NCBI GenBank assembly: GCA_963707445.1
Contig: CAVPPW010000007.1
Location: 186,001-250,000 of the forward strand
Length of the DNA: 64,000 nt
DNA from: JALORV01 sp963707445
GTDB lineage: Bacteria > Pseudomonadota > Gammaproteobacteria > Burkholderiales > Burkholderiaceae_F
Direction of reading: 5' to 3'
Positions 25,755 through 36,035 of this stretch are shown here, piece after piece. Within the stretch, counting starts at the first letter, position 1; the number at the start of each line of letters is the position of its first letter. Both the position numbers and the translations under genes were made by a program. The notes beneath the pieces were generated by a model. It searched no databases, was not told where the DNA came from, and saw nothing but the letters and a program-made list of their open reading frames with translations.

Positions 25755-27278
25755 ATGCAGTCTGACCGCGTCGTATCCGCACTTGAATCGGACGACGATT
25801 TCGATCGAGAGCGCCTTGAAAATGTGCGCCCGCCCAATTGGCGCAATCCAACGCCGCTGGATCGCTACAAGTTCCTGATCATCGGTGCCGGACCGGCCGG
25901 ACTCGTGGCCGCGCATGCCGCGGCGACACTTGGCGCGAAAGTCGCGCTGGTCGAGCGCGAATTGCTCGGCGGCGATTGCTTGAACGTCGGCTGTGTGCCG
26001 TCGAAAACGATCATTCGCACGGCGCAGCTTTATGCCGAGATGCGCAAGGCCCAGCATTACGGTGCGCAGGTCCCGGCCGACATCCGCGTCGATTTCGCCG
26101 CCGTGATGCATCGGATGCGCGCGGTTCGCGCCCGCATCAGCCGCAGCGATTCAATCCAGCGGCTGGTTGCGGCGGGGGTCGACGTTTTTTTCGGCAGCGG
26201 GCGATTCACCGGTTCCGATACCTTTGCGCTCGACGGCGCGAAGCTGCGCTTCAGCAAGGCAATGATCGCCACCGGCGCCAGGCCCGACACAGCGGCAATT
26301 TCAGGCCTCGCTGAAGCGGGCTTTCTGACCAACGAAAACGTGTTCGATCTCGATGCACTCCCGCGGCGTCTGCTCGTCATCGGCGGCGGACCACTCGGCT
26401 GCGAGCTCGCACAGGCGTTTTGCCGTTTTGGCTCGCAGACCACGATCGCGCAGCAGATACCGATGTTCCTGCCGAAGGAGGAACGCGACGCGGCGCAACT
26501 TCTGTCGGACTCGTTTGCGCGCGACGGTATCGAGGTGCGGCTCAACACGGAGGCCGTCGCCGTGCGTGTGGTCGATGGACAAAAACACGTCGATCTTGTC
26601 AACGAGGATTGGCACAGCACGGTGGTCGTCGACGCAATCCTGACTGGCACCGGGCGCCTTCCCAATGTCGAGGGACTGGGGCTCGAGGCTGCCGGTGTCA
26701 ACTGCGACGACACAAATGGAGTCGCGGTCGACGACTACCTTCAGACCAGCAATCCCCGCATCTACGCCGCTGGCGATGCGTGCCTCGAACACAAGTTCAC
26801 GCACACGGCCGATGCGTCAGCACGAATCGTCGTTCGCAATGCACTTTTTCCAGGTCGGAAAAAGGTGAGCTCGCTGACGATTCCATGGTGCACGTACACC
26901 GACCCCGAAATCGCGCACGTCGGTCTTTACGCTCGCGAGGCACGCGCGCGCGACATTCCGGTCAAGACGTTCACCATTCCGCTGCACGAAGTCGACCGCG
27001 CGATCACCGATGGTGAGGAACCCGGATTCGTCAAGATCAGCGTCAAGGAAGGGACCGACAAGATCCTGGGCGCCACGATCGTTGCGCGCCATGCGGGTGA
27101 AATGATCAACGAGATCACGCTGGCAATCGTTGCTGGCGTCGGTCTCGCGACCCTGGCCGACGTGATTCACGCGTATCCGACGCAGAGCGAGGCGATCCGC
27201 ATGGCAGCCGATGCCTATAACCGAACGCGGCTGACGCCCGCCATCCGATCGCTGGCGCGGCGGTGGCTGGCACGGTGA
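25755..27278 (+). CDS. Mercuric reductase-like FAD/NAD(P)-dependent disulfide oxidoreductase
   Basis: A 507-aa flavoprotein. FLIIGAGPAGLVAAHAAATL binds FAD, GGDCLNVGCVPSKTIIRTAQ holds the redox-active CxxxxC pair, LLVIGGGPLGCELAQAFCRF binds NAD(P)H and RIYAAGDACLEHKFTHTADA closes the FAD site. It lacks the N-terminal heavy-metal domain and the C-terminal vicinal cysteines of true MerA, so mercury reduction is doubtful. Near the C-terminus YPTQSEAIRMAADAYNRTRL is typical of this uncharacterised MerA-like clade. It begins 4 bp after the glucoamylase-type gene and precedes pgl by 33 bp, suggesting one transcript. Confidence 0.88.
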   Translation: MQSDRVVSALESDDDFDRERLENVRPPNWRNPTPLDRYKFLIIGAGPAGLVAAHAAATLGAKVALVERELLGGDCLNVGCVPSKTIIRTAQLYAEMRKAQHYGAQVPADIRVDFAAVMHRMRAVRARISRSDSIQRLVAAGVDVFFGSGRFTGSDTFALDGAKLRFSKAMIATGARPDTAAISGLAEAGFLTNENVFDLDALPRRLLVIGGGPLGCELAQAFCRFGSQTTIAQQIPMFLPKEERDAAQLLSDSFARDGIEVRLNTEAVAVRVVDGQKHVDLVNEDWHSTVVVDAILTGTGRLPNVEGLGLEAAGVNCDDTNGVAVDDYLQTSNPRIYAAGDACLEHKFTHTADASARIVVRNALFPGRKKVSSLTIPWCTYTDPEIAHVGLYAREARARDIPVKTFTIPLHEVDRAITDGEEPGFVKISVKEGTDKILGATIVARHAGEMINEITLAIVAGVGLATLADVIHAYPTQSEAIRMAADAYNRTRLTPAIRSLARRWLAR

Positions 27279-27311
27279 CCCCGATAGCAACGGCGGACAC
27301 GAAAAGAAGGA

Positions 27312-28034
27312 ATGAGGCCGGCGATGCAGTCCGACGCCGATAAGAGCGCCGTACGTTGGATCAGGATGGCCGACGCGGCGAGTCTGCAACATGCCGCGTG
27401 TGAGCGGGTTCTCGCCGCCGCAGCGCTGGCGATCGAGCATCGCGGCGAATTTTTGATCGTTCTCGCGGGCGGCGATACGCCGCGGGCTACGTACCGGACC
27501 TTGCGCAGTGGCGTGACTGACTGGTCGCGCTGGCATGTCTACTTCGGCGACGAGCGCTGCCTTCCTTCCGGCGATGCTCAGCGAAACAGCACGATGGCGT
27601 TCGACACGTTGCTCTCCGATGTGCCGATCCCTGCCGATCAGGTGCACGTGATTGACGGCGAGCGTGGTGCCGAGACAGCCGCTGCAGCGTACCAAGCACT
27701 GCTGCAAGGAATTGGCGAATTCGATCTGGTGATCCTCGGGCTCGGCGAAGACGGTCACACCGCCAGTCTGTTTCCTGGAGCCGATTGGGGGGACCGCTGG
27801 AATGCGCCCGATGTGCTCGCAGTTCTCGATTCGCCCAAACCGCCGCCGCAGAGGGTTTCGCTGAGCGCTCATCGCTTGAGCCGGACGCGCGAAGCGCTGT
27901 TCCTGGTCGCCGGGGCGTCCAAACGCAGCGCTGTCGCGCGCTGGCGTGCCGGCGATCGGATTCCCGCGGCGTCGATCCGGCCGGAAGGAAGCGTCGATGT
28001 TTTTGTCGAATCGACCGCGCTGTCCGCGCGGTGA
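27312..28034 (+). CDS. pgl: 6-phosphogluconolactonase
   Basis: A 240-aa enzyme hydrolysing 6-phosphogluconolactone in the oxidative pentose phosphate pathway. Signature text is IVLAGGDTPRATYRTL, HVYFGDERCLPSGDAQRNST, FDLVILGLGEDGHTASLFPG and FLVAGASKRSAVARWRAGD. It is related to the NagB fold. The ATG at 27312 is used, although AAGGA sits unusually close to it; the ATG at 27324 is an alternative. It is convergent with transketolase, and with zwf it would supply the first two steps of the pathway. Confidence 0.92.
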   Translation: MRPAMQSDADKSAVRWIRMADAASLQHAACERVLAAAALAIEHRGEFLIVLAGGDTPRATYRTLRSGVTDWSRWHVYFGDERCLPSGDAQRNSTMAFDTLLSDVPIPADQVHVIDGERGAETAAAAYQALLQGIGEFDLVILGLGEDGHTASLFPGADWGDRWNAPDVLAVLDSPKPPPQRVSLSAHRLSRTREALFLVAGASKRSAVARWRAGDRIPAASIRPEGSVDVFVESTALSAR

Positions 28035-28049
28035 GGGCGACGGCAGCCG

Positions 28050-30117
28050 TCAGGTCATCTGTCCGAGCAGCGTCCTTGCTCGATTGCAAACGTTGTCGAC
28101 TGTGAAGCCGTATTGATCGAGGACTTCCTTGCCGGGTGCCGAAGCACCGAAGCGGTCGACTGCTAGCACGTCGCCGCGATCGCCGACGTAGCGGCACCAG
28201 CCCTGCGGCGATCCCGCTTCGACTGCAAGCCGCGCGGCCACACTTGGGGGCAGTACCCGGTCGCGATCGGCACGCGGCAGCGACTCGAAAAGGTCCCAGC
28301 TCGGCATCGAAACGCAGCGCACCGCGATGCCCTCGCTGCGAAGGCGCTCGCTCGCGGAAACGATCAGGGCGACTTCGGCGCCGCTCGCGATCAGGATCAG
28401 GTCGGGTGCTCGCCTTGACCGCGTCCAGCAACACGTACGCCCCGCGGCGCAGTCCGTCGGCCGACGCATAGCGTCGCCGGTCGAGCGTCGGCACGTGACT
28501 GGCGGCTCAGTACCAGCAGCACCGGCCGATCGCGAGTTTCGATCGCCACCTTCCACGCGACCGCGGTTTCGTTGGCATCGGCCGGGCGGATCAGCGTCAG
28601 GTTCGGAATCGCGCGCAGCCCGGCGAGCTGCTCGACTGGCTGGTGCGTCGGTCCGTCTTCGCCGAGCGCGATGCTGTCGTGCGTGAACACGTGTATGACG
28701 TGCAGGCCCATGAGCGCCGCGAGCCGGATCGGCGGACGCATGTAGTCGGAGAAGATGAGGAACGTCGCGCCGTAGGGCAGGGTGCCTCCGTGCGCAGCCA
28801 TGCCGTTGACGATCGCGCCCATCGCGTGCTCGCGAACGCCGAAGTGCAGGTTGCGCCCGGCGTAGCTCCAGCCGCCGCCGGCCGAGCCCTGCGTGTCATC
28901 TGCTTGCAAGGCGGGCGGATTGAAGTCGCCGAGGCCCTTGAGCGCGGTGTGCGTCGACGGATCGAGATCGGCCGAACCGCCCGTCAGCGCGGGCAGGCGC
29001 GCGGCAATGGCGTTCATGACCTTGCCTGACGCCACGCGTGTCGCCATGCCTTTGGCATCGGCGGGAAACACCGGGATGTCCGCGTCCCAACCAGACGGCA
29101 ACTCGCCGCGAACGCTTTCCCCGCAACTGCGTTCGCGACGGTCGGGAAAGCTTCTCGGCGTAGGCGCTGACGCGCTGCGCTCCAGGTCGCCTCGGCCTGC
29201 GCGCCGCTCGTCGACCGCTTCGCGAAAATGCGCGAGCGCCTCATCGGGGATCAGGAACGCCGGCTCGGTCGGCCAGCCGAGATTCTGCTTCGTCAGCCGC
29301 ACCTCGTCGTCACCGAGCGGAGATCCATGCGCTTCGAACGAGTCCTGCTTGTTGGGCGATCCGTAGCCGATGTGAGTGCGGACGAGGATCAGCGAAGGGC
29401 GCGCGGTCTCGGCGCGTGCGCTCTGCAGCGCCGCGTCGATGGCCGCGAGATCGTTGCCGTCGGCGCACGGACACCGTGTGCCAGCCGTAGGCTTCGAATC
29501 GCCGTGCGCGATCCTCGGAAAATGCGATATCGGTGCCGGCTGCCAGCGTGATGCGATTGTCGTCGTACAGGCAGATGAGCTTGCCGAGTTTCAGGTGGCC
29601 GGCGAGCGAGGCAGCTTCGGACGCGACACCTTCCATCAGGTCGCCGTCGCTGACAATCGCGTAGGTCGAGTGATCGATGACATCGAATCCGGGCCGGTTG
29701 TAGCGCGCCGCGAGCTGCGCTTCGGCAATCGCCATGCCGACCGCATTCGCCAATCCCTTGTCCGAGCGGGCCCGTCGTGATTTCCACTCCCGGCGTGTGG
29801 CCGCGCTCGGGGTGACCGGGCGTCCTGCTGCCCCATTGGCGGAACTGCTGGATATCGTCCAGCGAAAGCTCGTAGCCGGTCAGATGCAGCAGGCCATAAA
29901 GCAGCATCGATCCGTGTCCGGCCGATAGAACGAAGCGGTCGCGATCGAACCATTGCGGGTTGCTCGGGTTGTGCTTGAGGAAACGCGTCCACAGCACGTA
30001 CGCCATCGGTGCGGCGCCCATCGGCATTCCCGGATGGCCGCTTTGCGCTTTCTGCACGGCGTCGACCGCGAGGAATCGCAATGTGTTGATGCAAAGTTGA
30101 TCGACGGACTTTGGCAT
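28050..30117 (-). CDS. tkt: Transketolase (several frameshifts)
   Basis: A ThDP enzyme that transfers two-carbon units between pentose phosphates; the full protein would have about 690 residues. It starts MPKSVDQLCINTLRFLAVDA with AAGGAA upstream. KAQSGHPGMPMGAAPMAYVL, GRTPGHPE-like SRTPGHPERGHTPGVEITTG, YAIVSDGDLMEGVASEAASL, FGVREHAMGAIVNGMAAHGG, THDSIALGEDGPTHQPVEQL and the end GKEVLDQYGFTVDNV are all present, but in different frames. Slips occur near 29770, 29465, 29300, in 29100-29240 (more than one), near 28500 and near 28400. Most likely these are sequence errors, because pgm and tal next to it are intact. Confidence 0.85.
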
Positions 30118-30146
30118 GTCTGCTTTCCTTGATGCGGCGCGGAGAA

Positions 30147-31829
30147 TCAACCGCTTGCCAATGCACGATCGACGACTTGCTGCGCCTCGCCAAGCAGGAT
30201 TCGCAAGTGATCCTCACCACGAAAGCTTTCGCCGTAGATCTTGTAGATGTCCTCGGTGCCCGACGGCCGTGCCGCAAACCAACCCGAGGCGGTGATGACC
30301 TTGATGCCTCCGATCGGAGCGCCATTTCCGGGGGCCTTGTCGAGCACGCAGTCGATATTTTCGCCGCCGATCTCGGTGATGCGGATTTCCTGCGGCGACA
30401 GTTCGGCAAGCCGTTTCTTCTGTTCGGGACTGGCGGCACCCTCGATGCGGTCGGCCACGGGATCGCCGAGATCACGCGTCAGATCACGATACAACTGACC
30501 GGGGTCGCGCCCGCACCGAGCGGTGATCTCGGCCGCCAGCAGCGACGGAACAATGCCGTCCTTGTCGGTGGTCCATACCGAGCCGTCGAGACGGCTCAGC
30601 GTCGCGCCCGCGCTTTCTTCACCAGCGATGGCGAGCGAGCCGTCGAAGAGCCCGTCGACGAACCATTTGAATCCGACCGGTACTTCGATCACCTTGCGAT
30701 TCAACCGCTTGGCGACGCGATCGATCATGGCGCTGCTGACGACCGTCTTGCCGACAGCAGCCTGCGCGCTCCATTCGAACCGGCTGCGAAACAGATAGTC
30801 GATCGCGACCGCCAGGTAGTGATTGGTCGGCAGCAGTCCTGCTCCAGGCGTCACGATTCCATGACGGTCGTGGTCCGTGTCGCACGCGAACCCGACATCA
30901 AATCGATCCTTGAGCGCGATCAACCGTTGCATCGCATGGACCGACGACGGATCCATGCGGATGCGGCCGTCCCAATCAACAGTCATGAACGCAAAGGTCG
31001 GATCGATGTCATCGCTGACGACCGTCAGATCGATTCCATAGCGCTCGGCGATTCGCGCCCAGTAGTGCACGCCGGCGCCGCCGAGCGGATCGACACCGAG
31101 GCGGATTCCCGAGCCGCGGATCACGCCAAAATCGATCACGCCGCCGAGATCGGCGACATAGGTGCCGAGGAAATCGTGCTCGTGCGTGGTGGATGCGCCG
31201 CGCGCACTCGAAAACGGCATGCGCCGCACGCGCGCGAGGCTATCTTCGAGCATCGCGTTCGCCCGCGCTTCGATCCAGCCAGTGACATCGGCGTCCGCGG
31301 GGCCGCCGTTGGGGGGGTTGTACTTGAACCCGCCGTCGTCGGGAGGGTTGTGTGAAGGGGTGACGACGATGCCATCGGCAAGACCAGCAGTGCGACCACG
31401 GTTATGAACGAGGATTGCATGCGATACCGCTGGCGTCGGTGTGAATTCGCCATCGCGCGCGATCAGCGTCTCGACACCGTTGGCTGCAAGCACCTCGAGC
31501 GCACTTTCGAACGCGGGCGCCGACAGTGCGTGCGTGTCGATACCGAGATAAAGCGGACCGCTGATTTTCTGCTGCTGCCGATACTCGCAAATCGCCTGCG
31601 TGATCGCGAGCACGTGCCACTCGTTGAATGTCCCGTTAAATGACGAGCCGCGATGTCCGGAGGTTCCGAACGCAACTCGCTGCGCGGCGATCGACGGGTC
31701 GGGAACTTCGGCGTAGTAGGCGGCGACGAGCCGGCCGACGTCAACCAGCATGTCGCGCGGGGCCGGCTTTCCTGCGAGTGGGCTGATCGATGTTCCCGCC
31801 GGTGCTGCTGCGGGCATGGTTGCCGTCAT
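30147..31829 (-). CDS. pgm: Phosphoglucomutase (alpha-D-glucose phosphate-specific)
   Basis: A 560-aa enzyme interconverting glucose 1-phosphate and glucose 6-phosphate. The phosphoserine loop is VVTPSHNPPDDGGFKYNPPN, the metal loop ACDTDHDRHGIV, the sugar-binding loop IAGEESAGATLSRLDG and the phosphate-binding loop RPSGTEDIYKIYGESF. The N-terminal FGTSGHRGSSFNGTFNEWH is typical of the bacterial Pgm type. The frame is intact. It lies between tal and tkt, all on the minus strand, so it links glycogen or glucan breakdown (glucose 1-phosphate) with glucose 6-phosphate dehydrogenase. Confidence 0.95.
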   Translation of the reverse strand: MTATMPAAAPAGTSISPLAGKPAPRDMLVDVGRLVAAYYAEVPDPSIAAQRVAFGTSGHRGSSFNGTFNEWHVLAITQAICEYRQQQKISGPLYLGIDTHALSAPAFESALEVLAANGVETLIARDGEFTPTPAVSHAILVHNRGRTAGLADGIVVTPSHNPPDDGGFKYNPPNGGPADADVTGWIEARANAMLEDSLARVRRMPFSSARGASTTHEHDFLGTYVADLGGVIDFGVIRGSGIRLGVDPLGGAGVHYWARIAERYGIDLTVVSDDIDPTFAFMTVDWDGRIRMDPSSVHAMQRLIALKDRFDVGFACDTDHDRHGIVTPGAGLLPTNHYLAVAIDYLFRSRFEWSAQAAVGKTVVSSAMIDRVAKRLNRKVIEVPVGFKWFVDGLFDGSLAIAGEESAGATLSRLDGSVWTTDKDGIVPSLLAAEITARCGRDPGQLYRDLTRDLGDPVADRIEGAASPEQKKRLAELSPQEIRITEIGGENIDCVLDKAPGNGAPIGGIKVITASGWFAARPSGTEDIYKIYGESFRGEDHLRILLGEAQQVVDRALASG

Positions 31830-31835
31830 TGAGAC

Positions 31836-32933
31836 CTACGCACTGCGCATTCCGGCATCAAACAGTGCTTCGCTCTTTTCGGCGATTCTGCCAAGCAGCG
31901 ACTTCCACGACTTGACGAAAGCCTCGGCTCCTTCGCGCTGCAGCTTGGCTGCAAGTGCGGTGATTTCAATCCCTTGCTTTTCGAACGTTGCCAGCACTTG
32001 TTCGGAATCCGCGCCGTCGCGGGCCATCGGGCCGCGAAGTTTTCCGTGATCGGCAAAGGCACGCAGTGTTTTTTCCGGGATGGTGTTGATCGTGTCGGGA
32101 GCAGCCAGCGCTTCGACGTACAGCGTGTCTGATGCATTCGGGTCTTTGGTGCCCGTGCTTCCCCATAGCAGGCGTTGCGGCTTTGCGCCTGCGCGCTCGA
32201 GCACACGCCAGCGGTCGGATGCCAGCAGTCGCCGGTACGCAACATAGGTGACGCCTGCAACGGCGATGCCGAGGCGATTGTGGAGCGTCGGCGGCACCTT
32301 CTCCGCGACCGCTTTGTCCCAGCGGCTGATGAAAACCGACGCCACCGAAGCGACCCGCGGATCAAGACCGGCAGCAATGCGGCGCTCGATACCGCGCAGA
32401 TAGGCTTCGGCCGACGCCAGATACTGCTCACGGGAAAAGAGCAGCGTGACGTTGATCGGAACGCCGGCAAATATTGATTCCTCGATTGTCCCGACGCCCG
32501 CCGGAGTTCCAGGGATCTTGACGAACAGGTTCGGCCGATCAGCCTGCCGGTAAATGCGTTCCGCGGACTCAACACTACCGACGGTGTCACCGGCCAGCAA
32601 CGGCGACAGCTCCATCGAAGCCCAGTCGTCGATTTGATCGGTCGAGTCGAAGATCGACCTGAAGAGATCGGCCGCGCGTCGCAAGTCCTCGAGCGCGAGT
32701 TCGACGAACAATGCTTCGCCGGTTTTGCCTTCCGCAGCCAGAGTTCGAATCGACTCGTCGTACATGTCGCCCGAGCCAATCGCTTCATCGAAGATCGTCG
32801 GGTTCGACGTCAGGCCCGTGACTGAGAATTCCTCGATGTAGCGGCGCAGGGTGCCGTCGTCGAGAATCTCTCGCGAGATGGTGTCGAGCCAAAGGCTCTG
32901 GCCGAGATCATGTAATCGCTGGGTCGCTTTCAT
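31836..32933 (-). CDS. tal: Transaldolase
   Basis: A 365-aa enzyme moving a dihydroxyacetone unit between sugar phosphates. It belongs to the longer actinobacterial/cyanobacterial-like type. The start MKATQRLHDLGQSLWLDTIS is followed by SVTGLTSNPTIFDEAIGSGD, then NLFVKIPGTPAGVGTIEESI, which holds the Schiff-base lysine, and LLWGSTGTKDPNASDTLYVE. The ATG at 32933 has AAGGA a few bases upstream; a frame opening 15 codons earlier is not supported. It is 6 bp upstream of pgm, consistent with one operon. Confidence 0.94.
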   Translation of the reverse strand: MKATQRLHDLGQSLWLDTISREILDDGTLRRYIEEFSVTGLTSNPTIFDEAIGSGDMYDESIRTLAAEGKTGEALFVELALEDLRRAADLFRSIFDSTDQIDDWASMELSPLLAGDTVGSVESAERIYRQADRPNLFVKIPGTPAGVGTIEESIFAGVPINVTLLFSREQYLASAEAYLRGIERRIAAGLDPRVASVASVFISRWDKAVAEKVPPTLHNRLGIAVAGVTYVAYRRLLASDRWRVLERAGAKPQRLLWGSTGTKDPNASDTLYVEALAAPDTINTIPEKTLRAFADHGKLRGPMARDGADSEQVLATFEKQGIEITALAAKLQREGAEAFVKSWKSLLGRIAEKSEALFDAGMRSA

Positions 32934-32991
32934 GGTGTCCTTCCGCGTTCCAGAGAACACAGCCGACATGTGCAGCAACCGCGGGCAATCT

Positions 32992-33063
32992 TCAATCCCG
33001 GCTCGAACTGCTGAAGCGCTCGGAGTTATCGATATCGAGCAGGAACACGACCGCGGTCAGCAT
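32992..33063 (-). pseudogene. N-terminal remnant of a HAD-type hydrolase
   Basis: A 23-codon frame begins MLTAVVFLLDIDN. It overlaps the reconstructed zwf stop by a few bases and matches the DxDN(T) first motif of haloacid dehalogenase-like hydrolases (FLLDVDNTLLDND in relatives). The frame then diverges and stops. A gene here has probably been deleted down to its first dozen codons between zwf and tal. Confidence 0.45.
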
Positions 33064-34460
33064 GGCATTGGCTCCGGCTGCGGATCGTGCCATCGGGCGG
33101 ATCCCGTCACGATGGCCGCAGCCGCTGCCGGCCCCCAACTGCCGCATTCGTACGGACCCGGCGCCGATGCAGCATCGATAACCGGCTCGACCACTCGCCA
33201 CGCCGCTTCGACGCGTCGTCGCGGGTGAACAGTGCGGCATCGCCGCGAATGGCGTCACCCAGCAGCCGCTCGTACGGCAGAGTCTTCGCTGCGCGAGCGA
33301 TCGGCGCGCGACCAGCTCCACCGGCGTCGCCGACCATTTCCTCGCCCGGCCGCTTGACTCGCGCGCCCGCCGAGATCACGACTTCGGGGCTCGAGCCGAA
33401 AGCGAAAGTAGTTCGATTGCGTCCGGATTGATCTCGATCGAAGATCGCGATCGGCGGGCATTTCAGATCGACCATGACCTCAGTGGTGGTGATCGGCAGG
33501 CACTTGCCGGCGCGAATGTAGAACGGCACGCCCGGCCCAGCGCCAGGTGTCGATGTGGAGCCTCAGCGCGGCGAACGTCTCGACCTGCGAATCGGGCGCA
33601 ACGCCAGTCTCGTCGCGATAGCCGCGGAACTGGCCGCGCACGACGTCGCCGGGATCGAGCGGTCGCATGGCTCGAAACAAGCGCGACCTTCTCGGCGCGC
33701 ATCGCATTCGGAGTCGCGGCCGACCGGCGCGTCCATCGCCAGCAGCGCGATCACCTGCAGCAGATGGTTCTGCACCACGTCGCGGATCGCGCCGACCTCC
33801 TCGTAAAAGCTGCCGCGGCCCTGCACGCCGAAACTCTCGGCCATCGTGATCTGCACGTTGTCGACGTAGTTGCGATTCCAGATCGGCTCGAGAAACGTGT
33901 TGGCGAAGCGGAAGTAGAGCAGGTTCTGCACCGCCTCCTTGCCGAGGATAGTGGTCGATGCGGAACACCGATGACTCCGGAAAGACCTCGTGCAAGCGTG
34001 CGGTTGAGCGCCTGCGCCGAGGCGAGGTCGCGGCCGAACGGCTTTTCGACGATGACGCGCGCGTCGTCGGCGCATCCGGCGTTCGCCAGACCCTGCACCA
34101 CGGTGCCGAACATGCTCGGAGGAATCGCCAGATAATGCAGCGGGCGCGTCGCGCCTCCGAGCGCCTGCTTCAGGCGCGTCGTAGGTGGCGGATCGTGAGT
34201 AGTCGCCGTCGACGTACTGCAGCTGCGCAGCACAGTCTCGCGAAACGCCGTCGGCATCGACACCGCCATTGTCCTCGACGCTCTCTCGCGCACGCTCGCG
34301 CAGCTTGTCCAGCGTCCAACCGCGCGCGAGCTATGCCGATGATCGGCATATCCAGTCGCCCCGCCGGATCAGCGCCTGCAGCGCGGGGAAGATCTTCTTG
34401 TAGGCTAGGTCGCCGGTCGCACCGAAGAAAACAAAGGCGTTGGACATGGGCATCGCCATT
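33057..34460 (-). CDS. zwf: Glucose-6-phosphate 1-dehydrogenase (many frameshifts)
   Basis: The NADP-dependent first enzyme of the oxidative pentose phosphate pathway, reconstructable to about 468 residues. It starts AMPMSNAFVFFGATGDLAYK with the dinucleotide-binding GATGDLA. Then come LHYLAIPPSMFGTVVQGLAN, VIVEKPFGRDLASAQALNRT, FRIDHY / LGKEAVQNLLYFRFANTFLE (catalytic histidine), NRNYVDNVQITMAESFGVQG, PFYIRAGKCLPITTTEVMVD and the C-terminal YECGSWGP. At least six slips occur. One lies exactly between RIDHY and LGKE, where CACTATCCTCGGC has an extra C. Either this gene is decaying or the sequence is poor here; the pattern elsewhere favours the second. Confidence 0.82.
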
Positions 34461-34813
34461 TCTGGTTCTCCGGTTCTGGAGCGAACATCGAACCACCTGG
34501 GCAGGGTTTCCGAGCGCCGACGGCGACTCCAACAATTAATGTAATGGAGGGAAACAATGTGTGAGCAAGCCGCGTTCGCGGTTCGTCCGCGCTACAGGAG
34601 CCAAGTCTGCCGATAGCGGATACATGCGGCGCTCAGTAGCATCCGCGGGGGGAAGCATCGTTTCGGCTACCGGCTGCCTGCGGTTGAATCGAGTTTCGAA
34701 ACGACGATGGACTATGAACGCACGTTCGCGGCCAATCTAACGATCGACGTTGTGTCCGCTCTTAAGCGAGTCGGCGAGTCTGCTTCTGGGATATCGCAAT
34801 GGCGGCTAAGGGT
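34461..34813. other. Non-coding stretch between zwf and the IS30 element
   Basis: About 350 bp with no convincing gene. A 19-codon frame at 34557-34616 on the + strand (MCEQAAFAVRPRYRSQVCR) has a good GGAGGGAAAC ribosome site, but no recognisable homology; it may be the stump of a gene. The region must contain the zwf promoter on the minus strand, though none was clearly seen. Confidence 0.4.
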
Positions 34814-34840
34814 GGTGGATTCAACCGGTCGATGCAACAC
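34814..34840 (+). repeat. Left inverted repeat of the IS30 element
   Basis: Begins GGTGGATTCAACCGGTC and ends GCAACAC. It matches the reverse complement of 36017-36043 at 24 of 27 positions (differences at positions 3, 18 and 20). Confidence 0.85.
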
Positions 34841-34873
34841 ACTAAACCTGCGCAGGCAGAAGGAGTGTTGCGG

Positions 34874-36035
34874 ATGAAGCAGCGACCGCGGATCTACTAC
34901 ACAGACAGCCAGAAGGCATTGATGTGGGAGCGTTGGAAGGCAAGGCGCCACGCTTCATCAGATTGCCGAGTTGTTCGATCGAGCGCACTCGTCGATCCAT
35001 CGGATCTTGAACGAGACGGGCGGGATTCGGCCGCAGCAACGGCACCGCTCGCAGTCGGCGTTGAGCCTGGCCGAGCGTGAGGAGATCTCGCGAGCCGTGG
35101 TGGCTGGCCAATCGATCCGCACCATCGCCGCGCGGCTCGGGCGAGCGCCATCGACGGTCAGCCGTGAGGTGCAGCGCAACGGTGGGCACGCCAGCTATCG
35201 AGCCAACCTTGCCGACCAGGCTGCCTGGGACCGTGCGCATCGCCCGAAACAATGCAAGCTCGTCGAGAACCGTGCCTTGGCTCGCATCGTGTCTGACAAG
35301 CTGCGGCTGCAGTGGTCGCCGGAGCAGATCGCTGGGTGGCTCAAGCATACTTACCCGCGCGACGAGAGCTGCCAGGTGTCACACGAGACGATCTACCGCA
35401 GCCTGTTCATCCAAGCTCGGGGAGCTCTGAAGAAGGAGCTGCTGCAGCACTTGAGGCGTACGCGCGGCATGCGCCGCTCTCGCCACCACACGCAGAAGAC
35501 GGACATCCACGGCAAGATCGTTGACGCCGTGTCGATCAGCGAGCGGCCTGCCTCGGTCGAAGACCGAGCGGTGCCGGGCCACTGGGAAGGGGACTTGCTG
35601 TTCGGGAGTCGCAACAGCCAGATCGCGACCTTGGTGGAGCGACAAACTCGTTACGTGATGCTCGTGAAGATCGACGGCAAGGACACCGAGACGGTCGTCA
35701 ACGCGCTCATCAAGAACGCACGCAAACTGCCTCACGAGCTCTACAAGTCGCTGACCTGGGATCGAGGCAAGGAGATGGCCGACCACAAGCGCTTCACGAT
35801 GGCCACCGACGTCAAGGTGTACTTCTGCGACCCGCGCAGTCCTTGGCAGCGTGGAAGCAACGAGAACACGAACGGGTTGCTCAGGCAGTACTTGCCCAAG
35901 GGTATCGACATCTCGAGCTACTCACAGACCAAGCTCAACGCCATTGCAAGACAATTGAACGAGCGGCCCAGGAAGACCCTGGCCTTCCAAACACCGGCTG
36001 AGATGTTCAGCCAACGTGTTGCGTTGACCGGTTGA
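34874..36035 (+). CDS. IS30-family transposase (one frameshift)
   Basis: A DDE transposase of about 386 residues. It starts MKQRPRIYYTDSQKALMWER; near 34941 an extra A (GCAAGGCGCC for GCAGGCGCC) breaks the frame, after which it continues with FDRAHSSIHRILNETGGIRP. The helix-turn-helix is SIRTIAARLGRAPSTVSREV. The catalytic core shows PGHWEGDLLFGSRNSQIATL (first aspartate), LTWDRGKEMADHKRFTM (second aspartate) and SPWQRGSNENTNGLLRQYLP with the glutamate. All catalytic residues are intact, so without the single slip the element would look active. Confidence 0.92.

Noticed and set aside
25755..27278. True mercuric reductase and a mercury-resistance locus
   Set aside because: The protein lacks the N-terminal metal domain and C-terminal cysteine pair, and no merR, merT or merP is nearby.
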